The notes beneath the pieces were generated by a model that searched no databases, was not told where the DNA came from, and worked only from the letters and a program-made list of their open reading frames with translations. A DNA stretch of 33,929 nucleotides, taken from NCBI GenBank assembly GCA_002712585.1, contig PAUC01000034.1, positions 10,317 through 44,245 on the forward strand. Direction: 5' to 3'. Positions 22,125 through 32,247 of the stretch are shown here, one piece after another. The DNA is from Dehalococcoidia bacterium (GTDB lineage: Bacteria > Chloroflexota > Dehalococcoidia > Lucifugimonadales > GCA-2712585). Every line of letters starts with the position of its first letter. Positions within the stretch are counted from its first letter, which is position 1. A program made the translations under genes and the position numbers.

Positions 22125-22925
22125 ATGCAAGAATCGGCCAGAACATTAACAATGACTAAGGATCATTTAGAATCCCTTGTTTATAGACTTGATGAAATGA
22201 ATTTTCGGAACGTATGGTCACTTAATCTCAAGGCTTCTTCTGATATAGAAATGATTTCAATTCAGGATAATGATCAAGAAAGATGGGCTTCCGAAATCCA
22301 AGAAGTGCTTAAAAGTGACCTTTGCGCAAAAAGAGATGGGTCGATTGTTTTCTGGAGCGATTTCGTGAAATTGATCATTAACCCGCCGAATTTTTTTTTC
22401 GAGGATGTTTCAAGTGGTCATTTTGAATTCCAATCTTTAAAACAAGTTTTTAAGAAACAGCTCACCATAGGCGTAGTCTTGCTACGTTTGGGTTATTATG
22501 CTGTGGGAATATTTCGAGGAGATAGGTTGGTAGTTTCAAAATCAGGTTCTCGATATGTGCACGGTCGGCACAAAAAAGGGGGTTCGTCTCAAGCGCGGTT
22601 TCAACGAATCAGAAACAAACAGATTTTTGAAATTTACAAGAAAACGTGTGACATCACCCGCAAGCAATTCGGACCATATGAGAAAGTAATTGATCAGATC
22701 TTTCTTGGAGGAGAATCCCATGTTTTGAGAAGTTTTATTGATACATGTCCATACTTGTCTAACCATAGAGATATTCTTTCGGATAAGATTTTAGAAATCC
22801 GACGGCCTGGGCACAAAGTTTTGGAAGGGATATTACGAAAAGTTTGGATGAGTCGAGTAGTACTGTACAGATGGCCACAGGAATTGACAGTACAACAAGT
22901 GGTTAATAGGAGCGCTGTCCCATAA
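22125..22925 (+). CDS. acVLRF1-type (Vms1-like, eRF1 fold) peptidyl-tRNA hydrolase
   Basis: A 266-residue protein. The core from about 112 to 200 resembles the eRF1/Vms1-like release-factor domain: a strand pair VVLLRLGYYAVGIFRGDRLVVSKSG, then the catalytic-loop region HGRHKKGGSSQARFQRIRNKQ. Its GSSQ at 153-156 is the GxxQ counterpart of the eRF1 GGQ. The basic helix after it (RFQRIRNKQIFEIYKK) is typical of actinobacterial VLRF1. Known relatives (yeast Vms1, human ANKZF1) cleave peptidyl-tRNA on split 60S subunits. ATG at 22125 is taken; 22152 is possible. MutS2 begins 31 bases after it, which supports a role in rescue of stalled ribosomes. The assignment rests on motif recall. Confidence 0.72.
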   Translation: MQESARTLTMTKDHLESLVYRLDEMNFRNVWSLNLKASSDIEMISIQDNDQERWASEIQEVLKSDLCAKRDGSIVFWSDFVKLIINPPNFFFEDVSSGHFEFQSLKQVFKKQLTIGVVLLRLGYYAVGIFRGDRLVVSKSGSRYVHGRHKKGGSSQARFQRIRNKQIFEIYKKTCDITRKQFGPYEKVIDQIFLGGESHVLRSFIDTCPYLSNHRDILSDKILEIRRPGHKVLEGILRKVWMSRVVLYRWPQELTVQQVVNRSAVP

Positions 22926-22956
22926 CAAGAGTACTTGTAATGTGATAGTAAGCTAG

Positions 22957-25407
22957 ATGGTTTCAAATGGTTTGGTGGAAAATCTTCGCAGCGATGCGGG
23001 AGAAAATTTATTCATAAAAATGGATACAGAGGCAGTAAATAGAGAATCCCCAGCAGAGAACTTTTCCTGGTCTCAATCCGATCGAGTTTTGGAATTTCAC
23101 ATAGTTAAAGAAAGATTGGCTGGGCATTGCCAGAATTCTTTTTCTAGGCATAAAGCTTTGGCTTTGGGGCCGTTGGACGATCCAGAAGATATGAAGAAAA
23201 GTCACAGGGAGACCGATGAAGCAATAAGGGTTTTGCAGGCTAATAGTGATGTTGATATCTCAGTTCCTGATGAACTTATAGTTTGGGTAAAACGTTCTAT
23301 GTTGGATGGGGTACTCAAGGGATGGGAGCTATACAAGATTGGCAAGGTATTAGGGACGATTAGTAAGATACATTCAAATTTGGGTCGAAAATCGGAACTA
23401 ACAAACATATCATCTTTGGCATTATCCCTGCCAGATATGAAGAAGATAGAGCGAGACATAAGTCATTCAATAGATCCCAATGGGACGATTTTGGACGATG
23501 CTTCGTATGCACTTCGTAATTTTCGGTCTCAAGCCGAAATGAGCAGAAGGAAACTTATAAAAGCATTAGAAAAGTTAATCCGTAAATTCGAGAGAAAGGG
23601 TTTTCTGCAGGAGTCTTTAATCACAGAACGTAATGGTCGGATGGTTTTGATGATTAAAATAGAATCCAAAAATAGGATTGAAGGTATAGTTCATGATATT
23701 TCTGATAGCGGTGCGACGGCTTTTCTAGAGCCAATTAGCACTATTGTATTGGGAAATGATTGGCGTGAAGCAATTATCAATGTCCAACATGAAGAAGAAA
23801 GACTATTATTGGAACTTACAAGTTCGATAGGCGCATATAGTACTGAAATATTCGACAGCATAGAAATTCTTGCACTGATTGATCTCTGTATGGCGAAGGG
23901 GAAATATTCCATGAAAATTGGGGGAACCTCACCCAATTTTGTCGATAATCCGAGGACTTTTATTTCTTTAAAGGGAGTAAGGCATCCATTGCTTCCTGGA
24001 CCAGTTGTGCCTGTTGATCTGTTCTTGGGTGATGGAAAACCTATATTAGTTATTAGTGGCCCAAACGCTGGTGGCAAGACTGTAGCGCTAAAGAGTTTGG
24101 GATTAACAGTTCTTATGGCTCAATCCGGACTGCACGTGTCCGCTACATTCTGTTCCATGACCCGATTTGACCAAGTGTTTGCAAACATTGGAGATCATCA
24201 AAGTATCGATTTATCGTTGTCATCTTTTAGTGCAAATGTGCAATTAATAAAGGCTATCATCGGGCAAGCCTCATCTCGATCCCTAGTTTTGTTGGACGAA
24301 CTGGGTACGAGTACTGATCCTGCGGAGGGAGCTGCATTTGCTAAAGCACTTCTATACTATTTTTGTCATAACGATATAATTTGCTTAGCTACTACACATC
24401 AGAGAGGAGTAGCTAATTTTGTTCAGGAACAGACAGATATGGTAAATGCTAGTGTTGGGCTTCGACCAAATAGCTTGGAGCCTACTTATACTATAACAAC
24501 TGGGCTTCCAGGTAGAAGCTATGCTTTAGCTATTGCTAGTAGAATGGGTATCGAAGATAAAATTATTGAACATGCTAGGGCAATGCTTGATCCAGGAGAA
24601 AGAGACTCAGAAAAAATATTAACTGAACTAGAAGAACAGAGGACTATGGTTGATAGCCGCCTGGCTACCCTACGGACTGAATTGGATGAGGCAGTGGCGA
24701 TAAGAAGGAAATTTGAGGATAAGCTTAACGATGTTGAATTCGAAAAGGAGAGAATTTTAGAGAACTATCGTTCTAGTCTTATAGATAAAGCACAAGCACT
24801 GCTAAGCCAGTTGCAAAAAGCTGAAACAGTAATACAGGCTCCTATCTCTAAGAATATTGTGATTGAAGAGAAGGATCGGTTAAAGGCTATACAAAAGACT
24901 CTTAGATCAGAGGAGTGGAGGAATAAACTAACCCAAGCTCAAAAGCTCTTGATTAGTGAGTTGGGTATTGGTGACTTTTTATATTTGAGAGGTGTAGGAG
25001 ACCCAGTGAAAATATTAAGTCATCCCGATAATTTGGGTAATATTGAAGTTTTGATGGGATCTATGAAGGTCCGCATTTCGTCAACGCAAGTAGAAAAAAA
25101 GGCTAGTTTCCATTCCGCGCGAAACTTGGGGGGAATATCTGTTACAAGAAGTTCGAAACGCTCATCTATAAGTACGGAACTAAATTTGCATGGTATGCGG
25201 TCAGATGAAGCTATAGAGGAATTGGATCAGTTTATGGACAGAGCAATTCTAGAAGGCTTTGGTTTGGTCAAGATTATTCATGGTCGTGGCACAGGGGTTT
25301 TAAGAACTATAGTGAGAGGCCATCTTATTAAGCATCCTCTAGTTAAAGATATACGACCGGGAGAAGGGGGAACAGCTGATGGAGTCACAATGGTTGAATT
25401 GAACTGA
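22957..25407 (+). CDS. mutS2: MutS2 (collided-ribosome ATPase/Smr nuclease)
   Basis: An 816-residue protein. The N-terminal part carries the MutS2 core (VLEFHIVKERLAGHC near 45), and a lever/clamp helix region with EERLLLEL near 275. Walker A is GPNAGGKT (368-375), Walker B is LLDELGTSTDP (D447, E448), and a coiled-coil arm lies near 550-640. The Smr domain ends the protein with LNLHGMR (742-748) and HGRGTGVLR (775-783). The LDLRG-type nuclease motif of Smr is LNLHG here, so nuclease activity may be reduced. In Bacillus, MutS2 detects collided ribosomes and splits them. The start could be 22957 or 23020; family homology starts near residue 45. Likely co-transcribed with the VLRF1 gene. Confidence 0.93.
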   Translation: MVSNGLVENLRSDAGENLFIKMDTEAVNRESPAENFSWSQSDRVLEFHIVKERLAGHCQNSFSRHKALALGPLDDPEDMKKSHRETDEAIRVLQANSDVDISVPDELIVWVKRSMLDGVLKGWELYKIGKVLGTISKIHSNLGRKSELTNISSLALSLPDMKKIERDISHSIDPNGTILDDASYALRNFRSQAEMSRRKLIKALEKLIRKFERKGFLQESLITERNGRMVLMIKIESKNRIEGIVHDISDSGATAFLEPISTIVLGNDWREAIINVQHEEERLLLELTSSIGAYSTEIFDSIEILALIDLCMAKGKYSMKIGGTSPNFVDNPRTFISLKGVRHPLLPGPVVPVDLFLGDGKPILVISGPNAGGKTVALKSLGLTVLMAQSGLHVSATFCSMTRFDQVFANIGDHQSIDLSLSSFSANVQLIKAIIGQASSRSLVLLDELGTSTDPAEGAAFAKALLYYFCHNDIICLATTHQRGVANFVQEQTDMVNASVGLRPNSLEPTYTITTGLPGRSYALAIASRMGIEDKIIEHARAMLDPGERDSEKILTELEEQRTMVDSRLATLRTELDEAVAIRRKFEDKLNDVEFEKERILENYRSSLIDKAQALLSQLQKAETVIQAPISKNIVIEEKDRLKAIQKTLRSEEWRNKLTQAQKLLISELGIGDFLYLRGVGDPVKILSHPDNLGNIEVLMGSMKVRISSTQVEKKASFHSARNLGGISVTRSSKRSSISTELNLHGMRSDEAIEELDQFMDRAILEGFGLVKIIHGRGTGVLRTIVRGHLIKHPLVKDIRPGEGGTADGVTMVELN

Positions 25408-25521
25408 TGTTAATGGAATCTGGGCTTAGCATGTTGAAGTAAGCCATAGCTGCCAGGGCATGGAAAAGGAATGACTCTAGAGATTAGTTATACATATACC
25501 TAGTGGGATATAGGCAAAAAC

Positions 25522-27330
25522 ATGAAAATAGCAGTATGTGTTAAACAGGTGCCCACACTTTCTGCAATGCGTTTTGATTACAAGAATAAGACCGTACTTC
25601 GGAAAGATGTTCAACTCGAAGTAAATTCTTTTGATGTTATTGCATTAGCTAAAGCACTGGATCTAAAGGAAGAATTTGGTGCGGAAATAACGGCAATCAC
25701 TTTGGGTACAGCTGATGCCACAAGCGTCTTAACCTTTTGCTTTGCCATGGGAATCGACCATGGAATACTGATTTCAGATAGGGCGTTTGCCGGGTCTGAT
25801 ACTTTGGCCACCGCGAGGGCATTAGCATTAGTTCTAAGGGATCGAGAGTTCGACCTGATTCTATGCGGCAGAAATAGCAGTGATGCCGAAACAGGTCAGG
25901 TGGGACCTGAACTAGCCGAACTACTGGACATTCCTCACGTGAGTAATGTCAGAGCCCTGAAATTCACCCCCCATAAAGTTAGTTTGATTGCAGAACGAGT
26001 AACTGATTTTGGGTACGAGGTTGTAGAAAGTTTGCTGCCAGCCTTGATAACTGCTGTGGAAGGTCTTAGCGAGGAACGATATCCGAGGCGTAAAGAAATA
26101 GAAGCATCGTCCAACAGATGTTATGAGATCGTCGATGGTCAAAAACTGAAAGGAAACTTAGGATCATTAGGGTCTGAGGGGTCTCCTACATCTGTCGGAG
26201 AAATAAGAATAATCCAAACCAAACGTCTAGGAGTTGTTATTGAGGAGCCAGATTCCGAGAAGTTGGGCCAGATCATCTCGGATAATTTGCCAGATTGCGA
26301 AGATCGTTCTACCACTGAGTCTTATGAAGATTGGACTCGTTCCGATCGTCAACCGGGGAGAGAATTTTGGGTGTTAGTAGAAGGTGTTGATGGGATAATT
26401 ACTCAGACTAGTATGGAAATTTTAGGCGAAGTACGAAAATTGGCGGCTCAGATTGGCGGTTATGTTTCCGCTCTTATGCTTAGATCTCCTACTGGGGTCG
26501 AAGCTTCGACTGTGATTGCCTATGGTGCTGATGAAGTTTTGTACTTTGACAACAATGATGCGTTCCCTGCTGGTCCAGTTATGACCAGGGCACTATCATA
26601 TGCTATAGAAGAACGACAACCATATGCATTGATAGCGAGTGCAGTGACGGATGCTCGGGATTTACTGGCTCGTTCAGCAGCTCGTCTGGGATTGGGAATG
26701 ACGGGAGATTGTATTGGGCTGGAAATAGATGAACAAGGGCGAATTGTTCATCTGAAGGCGGGATTTGGAGGGAACGTGGTATGCCCAATATTGTCTAGGA
26801 CAACACCCTATATTGCTACCTTGAGGCCAGGTATGTTTTCTCCAATTAACCCTAAACCATTGGATATAATTAAGGAGGAACAATTGTGCCATCTGGAGAA
26901 TGATTCCAGGATTAAGTTAATTGAGAAATTTCAACAAGAAGACGTTCATGGAAGAAAACTTTTGGAAGCTGATATTGTTATAGGGGTTGGGAAAGGTTTG
27001 GGTGGCCCAGAGAACTTATCAGCTATCTTCAGTGCTGCAAACAAACTTGGTGCTGCTGTGGCCGGAACACGGAGTGTAACAGATGCTGGCTGGTTGCCCA
27101 AGCAAGTTCAAATTGGGATCACCGGAAAGGCGATATCTCCCCGGGTATATTTGGCTATCGGGATACGGGGAGCTTTTAATCACATGGTAGGTTTGCAAAA
27201 TGTGGGGACGTTGTTGGCAATTAATAAGAACCGAAGTCACCCGATTTTCAGTTCCGTAGACGTTGGGGTGGTTGGAGATTGGGAAACCTATTTGGATCCA
27301 ATGGTAGATGCAATATCTAAGATTGGATAG
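25522..27330 (+). CDS. Fused electron-transfer flavoprotein, EtfB-EtfA
   Basis: A 602-residue single chain. Residues 1 to about 250 are the beta subunit: MKIAVCVKQVPTLSAM, then FDLILCGRNSSDAETGQVGPELAELL for nucleotide binding. After an acidic linker (about 250-285) comes the alpha subunit, starting EFWVLVEGVDG. It ends with the FAD module AGTRSVTDAGWLPKQVQIG (from 514), TGKAISPRVYLAIGIRGAF and INKNRSHPIFSSVDVGVVGDW. ETF carries electrons from acyl-CoA or other dehydrogenases to the quinone pool. Fusion in beta-alpha order fixes 1:1 stoichiometry. ATG at 25522 has GGGATATAGG upstream. No ETF-quinone oxidoreductase or dehydrogenase is adjacent. It starts 114 bp after mutS2. Confidence 0.92.
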   Translation: MKIAVCVKQVPTLSAMRFDYKNKTVLRKDVQLEVNSFDVIALAKALDLKEEFGAEITAITLGTADATSVLTFCFAMGIDHGILISDRAFAGSDTLATARALALVLRDREFDLILCGRNSSDAETGQVGPELAELLDIPHVSNVRALKFTPHKVSLIAERVTDFGYEVVESLLPALITAVEGLSEERYPRRKEIEASSNRCYEIVDGQKLKGNLGSLGSEGSPTSVGEIRIIQTKRLGVVIEEPDSEKLGQIISDNLPDCEDRSTTESYEDWTRSDRQPGREFWVLVEGVDGIITQTSMEILGEVRKLAAQIGGYVSALMLRSPTGVEASTVIAYGADEVLYFDNNDAFPAGPVMTRALSYAIEERQPYALIASAVTDARDLLARSAARLGLGMTGDCIGLEIDEQGRIVHLKAGFGGNVVCPILSRTTPYIATLRPGMFSPINPKPLDIIKEEQLCHLENDSRIKLIEKFQQEDVHGRKLLEADIVIGVGKGLGGPENLSAIFSAANKLGAAVAGTRSVTDAGWLPKQVQIGITGKAISPRVYLAIGIRGAFNHMVGLQNVGTLLAINKNRSHPIFSSVDVGVVGDWETYLDPMVDAISKIG

Positions 27331-27349
27331 AAGCTTCCCGCAATCGGGC

Positions 27350-29248
27350 TTATGTACCAGTAAATTTTTTAAAGTGGCCTGCGATTCTTCCTAAGGAGTC
27401 TATAACGGTTTCTGGTCGCCAGTGATACCATCCATGAGGTTCGCAGTTATACTGAATGTATTCTGTGTATAATCCGTTTTCTTTGCTAGCCCTTAAATAA
27501 TCATCAGCCATGCTGATGCGGACAGTGTCTCGGTCTCCCCAGAGGACTAACATGGGTGTTTTTACTTTATCCAAGTTATATATTGTGGAACGTGATTTCC
27601 AGTGGTCAGGAGCAGAGTCTGGTCCCCCTCTATTCCCAGCTACAACATCCCCTAGTACTGGTTTCCCGCTGCCTCCGGCGTAGCGATCTGAGTGAATTAG
27701 ATCTGGTGGCCCATAGAATGTTACCGCGGCCGCAAGTAGGTCGGGATACCTGAATACCATGGCCATCGTAAAGTAGCCACCTGTACTGCCACCTAGCATA
27801 ACTACTTTGTCTGGGTCCGCGAGACCTTGTTCAATTAGATGGTACGCACCGTAAGCAAAGTCGTCTATGTCACCTCCGCCCCAATCACCGTAATTTAGGA
27901 ATTCGTATACCTTGCCTTTTCCAGCACTTCCACGAACTTGAGGGGCTATCACAGAATAGCCTCTACTTAGGTAGTATTGGATATAAGGATAGAATCCTCT
28001 CACATGGAGCCCCTTTGTATTGGCTCTGGCATAAATAACTAAGGGAGTTTTGATGGTGCTTGAGTTGTTAGGTTTGTAAAGAAAAGCCGGAATCTCTAAT
28101 CCATCATTAGATTTATATGTAATCAGTTCCGGCTTAACAAATGGAAAACCTTCCAATTCGGTGGGCATATGGTTTGTGATTTGCTTTGGATGTCCGTTGG
28201 AAGCGGACATTAAATATAAGTCGCTCGTTTTACGATAGTTCATGTAGGTGAATACCAGGTTTTTGCTATCTGCTGTCCATCGCAAGGAGCCTCTTACTTG
28301 GTATGCGTCAATGCCCGAATAGACTCCTTCGCCAGTCGTTAGTTGTATTGGCTTAGAAGATCCATCCGCTTTTATCTTAAATACGTGGAAATTCCACTCG
28401 ATGTTTGCCACATACGCTATCCATTTTCCGTCTGGTGACCAACGGGGATTATATTCATCGAAATCACTGGTAGTCAGGTTGGTGGATTTTCCAGTTTCTA
28501 CGTCTATGGTTGTTATGTTTCTAAAATTGGTTTCATCTGTGGTGTAGACCAGTTTTCGACTGTCCGGAGACCACCTAGGCCGATAATTGTAAAATTCGAA
28601 TGTGTTGGGTGTCATGTTACGAGGAAGGCCCCCGTCTATTGGCATTATCCAGACGTCCATTCGTTTGAAATCTGCGTGTCCACTACGGTCAGACATAAAA
28701 CATATCCACTTCCCGTCTGGTGATACGTGAACATCTGTACTATTGAATGAATCATTTGTTACGTAACGAGGATAAACTTTTCCAGTAGGTATCTCAGTGG
28801 GGATCCAGCAAATTTGACTGTAACCGTTTGCGCCGCCTCTAACGAAATAGATGCGTTTGCCGTCTGGAGTCCAGCGAATGAATTCCTGGTTTCTTGCAGG
28901 TCCCGAACCATAGCTTAGGTTAATGGGAGGTTCGGATCCATCTGATCGTACCTTGAATGCCTCATTTCGTGCGGTATATGCTATCCATTCCCCATCTGGT
29001 GACCAAGATGGATTGATTGCTTCCTCAGGATACATGACTACTAGTCGTTGACTATTAAGTCCATCAATATCACATACCCAGAGGTCGTATCCACCGCTTT
29101 GTGCTGACACATAAGCTAGTCGTTTGCCGTCAGCAGATAGATCAAATTGTTCCACCTTGGCGTTGGTCTGGGCCAAAAGGTTTATTAGCGAGTCCTCTAC
29201 AATTAATGGGGACTCTTTATACGTCGCTCCACGGTTGAGATGTGCCAT
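27350..29248 (-). CDS. S9-family prolyl-oligopeptidase-like serine peptidase with WD40-like propeller
   Basis: A 632-residue cytosolic peptidase. The N-terminal half (about 40-380) is a PD40 propeller with repeated SPDGKWI(A/C) motifs. The C-terminal alpha/beta hydrolase domain has S488 in LGGSTGGYF, D574 in LWGDRDTVR and H605 in EPHGWYHW, all in order. Relatives cleave short peptides, often dipeptides or acylated residues from the N-terminus. There is no signal peptide. ATG at 29248 has AGGAG about 8 bases upstream. It follows acetyl-CoA synthetase on the same strand with a 77-bp gap. Exact specificity cannot be read. Confidence 0.92.
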   Translation of the reverse strand: MAHLNRGATYKESPLIVEDSLINLLAQTNAKVEQFDLSADGKRLAYVSAQSGGYDLWVCDIDGLNSQRLVVMYPEEAINPSWSPDGEWIAYTARNEAFKVRSDGSEPPINLSYGSGPARNQEFIRWTPDGKRIYFVRGGANGYSQICWIPTEIPTGKVYPRYVTNDSFNSTDVHVSPDGKWICFMSDRSGHADFKRMDVWIMPIDGGLPRNMTPNTFEFYNYRPRWSPDSRKLVYTTDETNFRNITTIDVETGKSTNLTTSDFDEYNPRWSPDGKWIAYVANIEWNFHVFKIKADGSSKPIQLTTGEGVYSGIDAYQVRGSLRWTADSKNLVFTYMNYRKTSDLYLMSASNGHPKQITNHMPTELEGFPFVKPELITYKSNDGLEIPAFLYKPNNSSTIKTPLVIYARANTKGLHVRGFYPYIQYYLSRGYSVIAPQVRGSAGKGKVYEFLNYGDWGGGDIDDFAYGAYHLIEQGLADPDKVVMLGGSTGGYFTMAMVFRYPDLLAAAVTFYGPPDLIHSDRYAGGSGKPVLGDVVAGNRGGPDSAPDHWKSRSTIYNLDKVKTPMLVLWGDRDTVRISMADDYLRASKENGLYTEYIQYNCEPHGWYHWRPETVIDSLGRIAGHFKKFTGT

Positions 29249-29325
29249 AAAAGGGCTCCTTATAACGATGATATCAGTGTTTTTGGTATGTTCTTAGTAG
29301 GATACGTTTGGGTATGATGTTCAAT

Positions 29326-31281
29326 TTACTCCGCATCTTCATATTGGTCTTTAAGTAGCTCGATTGCGCTGGCATCAGCCAACGTAGTAGTGTCTCCCAA
29401 TACGTGACCTTCCGCTATGTCCCTAAGTAATCTACGCATTATCTTGCCACTACGTGTTTTCGGAAGGTCTGCCGTGAAGAAGATTTTATCTGGTCGAGCG
29501 ATAGCTCCGATCTTCTTAGTAACGTGTGCCTTGAGCTCATCCTCGAGTATCTTTGACGAAGATATAGCGTCCTTTAAAATTACAAAACTTACTACGGCTT
29601 GTCCTTTTAATGAATCTGATCGGCCTATGGAAGCGGCCTCCGCTACTGAACTGTGGTCTACGAGTGCGGATTCTACTTCCATGGTGCTTATACGATGCCC
29701 AGCGACGTTAATCACGTCGTCAACTCGGCCAAGAACCCATATATAACCGTTCTCATCAATCTTTGCCCCATCTCCAGTGAAATATGTGTTCGGATACTTA
29801 GTCCAATATTGTTCTTTGAACCGTTCGTTATCACCATAAATTGTTCGAATCATAGAAGGCCATGGGCGAGTCAAGACAAGGTATCCTCCGTTGCCTGGTG
29901 AGACCGGATTGCCATTTGCGTCCCATACTTCCGCTCTGATTCCCGGGAATGGTTTAGTAGCTGATCCAGGTATTGTAGTTGTTAGTCCCGCTAGAGGTGT
30001 AATGAGGATTGATCCTGTTTCCGTTTGCCACCAGGTGTCCACTATAGGACAGCGAGATCCTCCTATATTAGTGTGATACCAGATCCATGCTTCTGGGTTT
30101 ATCGGTTCTCCCACGGTACCCAGTAGCCTGAGGGAAGAAAGATCGTGTTTAGCTGGATATTCTTCACCCCATCGCATGCATGCCCTTATGGCAGTGGGGG
30201 CTGTATACAATATTGTACAGCGATATTTTTCTATTATATCCCAGAAGCGGTCTTTATCCGGGAAATCTGGAGAACCCTCATACATCACCGTCGTGGCCCC
30301 GTTAGCTAAAGGGCCGTACACGATGTAGCTGTGTCCTGTTATCCATCCGATGTCTGCAGTACACCAATATACGTCATCGTCCTTTAGATCAAACACCCAT
30401 TTTGTGGTTGCGTATACCCCGGTAAGATATCCTCCTGTTGTATGTACAACTCCTTTGGGTTTTCCGGTAGTACCACTGGTATAGAGTACGAACAGCATAT
30501 CCTCGCTGTCCATATGTTCGGCCTCGAAGGTATAAGGAGCGTCTCTCACCAGATCATCCCACCAGATATCTCTATCAGGTTTCATCTGAACTTTAGCTTT
30601 TTCTCCTATCCGCTTAACCACTATAGATTTTTCTATAGAAGGTGTAGCCTCGAGGGCTTCGTCAGAGTTTTTCTTTAGCGGAATGATTTGTCCGCGCCGA
30701 TACCCTCCATCTGCCGTTATCAAAATCTTGGAACCGCAATCATTTATACGATCTCGTAAAGATTCTGAGCTGAAGCCACCAAAAACAATGCTGTGTGGGG
30801 CGCCGATACGGGCGCATGCCAACATGGCTATAGTTAGTTCTGGGATCATTGGCATATACATTGTAATTCTGTCGCCCTTCTTAACTCCGAGGCTTTTAAG
30901 TCCGTTTGCAAATCTGCAAACTTCTCTGTGTAGGTCTCCAAACGTGTAAACTTTCCAATCTCCAGGTTCACCCTCCCATATCAAGGCGGCTTTGTTTCGG
31001 CGACCCGATTGTAAATGGCGATCAAGGCAATTGTATGAGACGTTCAGTTTTCCATTTATGAACCATTTTGCAAACGGTGGATTCCAATCCAGGGTTTCAT
31101 TCCATTTTTTAAACCAATCCAATTGAGTTGCCCAATTAGACCAATATTCTTCAAAGTTGGCATCTGCTTGTTCATATATAAGAGGATCGTTTACGTTAGC
31201 TTGTCGTACGAACTCAGGGGGAGGAAGAAAACTCCGATTCTCTGTTAGTAAGGACTCTATGTCGGCATTGAGATCTGTCAT
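29326..31281 (-). CDS. acs: Acetyl-CoA synthetase (AMP-forming)
   Basis: A 651-residue enzyme making acetyl-CoA from acetate, ATP and CoA. It has the AMP-binding P-loop [38 protein letters not shown] and the C-terminal [11 protein letters not shown], whose lysine (about K613) is the usual acetylation site. Length is normal for Acs. ATG at 31281 is chosen because AGGAGG then lies 9 bases upstream; GTG at 31287 would leave only 3. Likely used for acetate scavenging. It faces the RraA-like gene across 240 bp. Confidence 0.96.
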   Translation of the reverse strand: MTDLNADIESLLTENRSFLPPPEFVRQANVNDPLIYEQADANFEEYWSNWATQLDWFKKWNETLDWNPPFAKWFINGKLNVSYNCLDRHLQSGRRNKAALIWEGEPGDWKVYTFGDLHREVCRFANGLKSLGVKKGDRITMYMPMIPELTIAMLACARIGAPHSIVFGGFSSESLRDRINDCGSKILITADGGYRRGQIIPLKKNSDEALEATPSIEKSIVVKRIGEKAKVQMKPDRDIWWDDLVRDAPYTFEAEHMDSEDMLFVLYTSGTTGKPKGVVHTTGGYLTGVYATTKWVFDLKDDDVYWCTADIGWITGHSYIVYGPLANGATTVMYEGSPDFPDKDRFWDIIEKYRCTILYTAPTAIRACMRWGEEYPAKHDLSSLRLLGTVGEPINPEAWIWYHTNIGGSRCPIVDTWWQTETGSILITPLAGLTTTIPGSATKPFPGIRAEVWDANGNPVSPGNGGYLVLTRPWPSMIRTIYGDNERFKEQYWTKYPNTYFTGDGAKIDENGYIWVLGRVDDVINVAGHRISTMEVESALVDHSSVAEAASIGRSDSLKGQAVVSFVILKDAISSSKILEDELKAHVTKKIGAIARPDKIFFTADLPKTRSGKIMRRLLRDIAEGHVLGDTTTLADASAIELLKDQYEDAE

Positions 31282-31521
31282 ACACACAGACCTCCTTGTA
31301 ATGATATGGTCTTTTTATCACAAAGGGCTTTCAGTGGAAAGGGGGTAGATCGGGTTGCACTTATTTGGGCTAGAATGAGAGTTTGATTAAGACATACAAC
31401 TGTGTAGGTAATAAATTCCGGTTTTGGAATGTTAATGTCAGGTTATAAAGACATGTCATGCTTTCATGGACTGATTACCGTGATATACTTCCGATAAAGG
31501 TGCGCGTAAAGGAAGGAATAT

Positions 31522-32208
31522 ATGATTCAAGTACATTCACGAGTAGATAGACTCTCTAAAGATATTATAGAAGCCTATAAGAAATTGGCTCCGGCTACAT
31601 TAGGTCACATAATAGAATCCGCAATGGAATCCGCTATTGAACCGATATTTCGGCCGATCAAATTAGTGGGACCTGCTTTGACTGTACAGACTTATCCTCA
31701 AATCACGTCGGCTGTAGGGGAAGCACTAAAGATAGCTCGACCTGGTGATGTTTTGGTCATAGCTCGAGGGGGGGAACATCGACATGCTACCACGGGAGAA
31801 ATAGGAGCATTGGGGTATATGGAACTTGGAATTGAAGGAATGGTTACCGATGGCCCCATTGCTGATAGAGCAGCTATATCTAGAATGCAATTTCCTACTT
31901 TTTCCAGGGGATCGGTTGCTATGACGGGTAAGACAGGTGGCTGGGGGATAGAATGGGGAGGTGTAAACGTTCCAATAACTGTGGGTGGCATAACAGTCAA
32001 TCCTGGGGACATGGTTTTTGGAGATGATGATGGTGTCTTGATTGCCACACCTGAAGAAGCAGCGGAACATTTGGCATTTGTTCAGGAAAAAGAAGAATGG
32101 GAAGCCTGGGTTAGAGAAAAGATAAGTGCAGGACTAACGATTTCTCAGTGTAGAGCGGAACGACCTGATCCGATGACAAAAGTGACTGTTGGAACTATAA
32201 GGCGTTAA
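31522..32208 (+). CDS. RraA-like protein (aldolase-fold), catalytic Arg replaced
   Basis: A 228-residue member of the RraA / 4-hydroxy-4-methyl-2-oxoglutarate aldolase family. It shows VLVIARGGEHRHATTGEIGA near 76-95, GMVTDGPIADRAAI near 106-119, FSRGSVAMTGKTGG, and VNPGDMVFGDDDGVLIAP-like VNPGDMVFGDDDGVLIAT. In aldolase-active members the third motif reads DGxxRD; here it is D110-G-P-I-A114-D115, so the pyruvate-binding Arg is Ala. Length is at the long end for RraA. It may bind a related oxo-acid, have another activity, or only regulate. ATG at 31522 follows GGAAGG. Family members annotated 'dimethylmenaquinone methyltransferase' are misnamed. Confidence 0.85.
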   Translation: MIQVHSRVDRLSKDIIEAYKKLAPATLGHIIESAMESAIEPIFRPIKLVGPALTVQTYPQITSAVGEALKIARPGDVLVIARGGEHRHATTGEIGALGYMELGIEGMVTDGPIADRAAISRMQFPTFSRGSVAMTGKTGGWGIEWGGVNVPITVGGITVNPGDMVFGDDDGVLIATPEEAAEHLAFVQEKEEWEAWVREKISAGLTISQCRAERPDPMTKVTVGTIRR

Positions 32209-32247
32209 AAATCTGACATTGGTTTGCCATGATAATATTGCATATGT

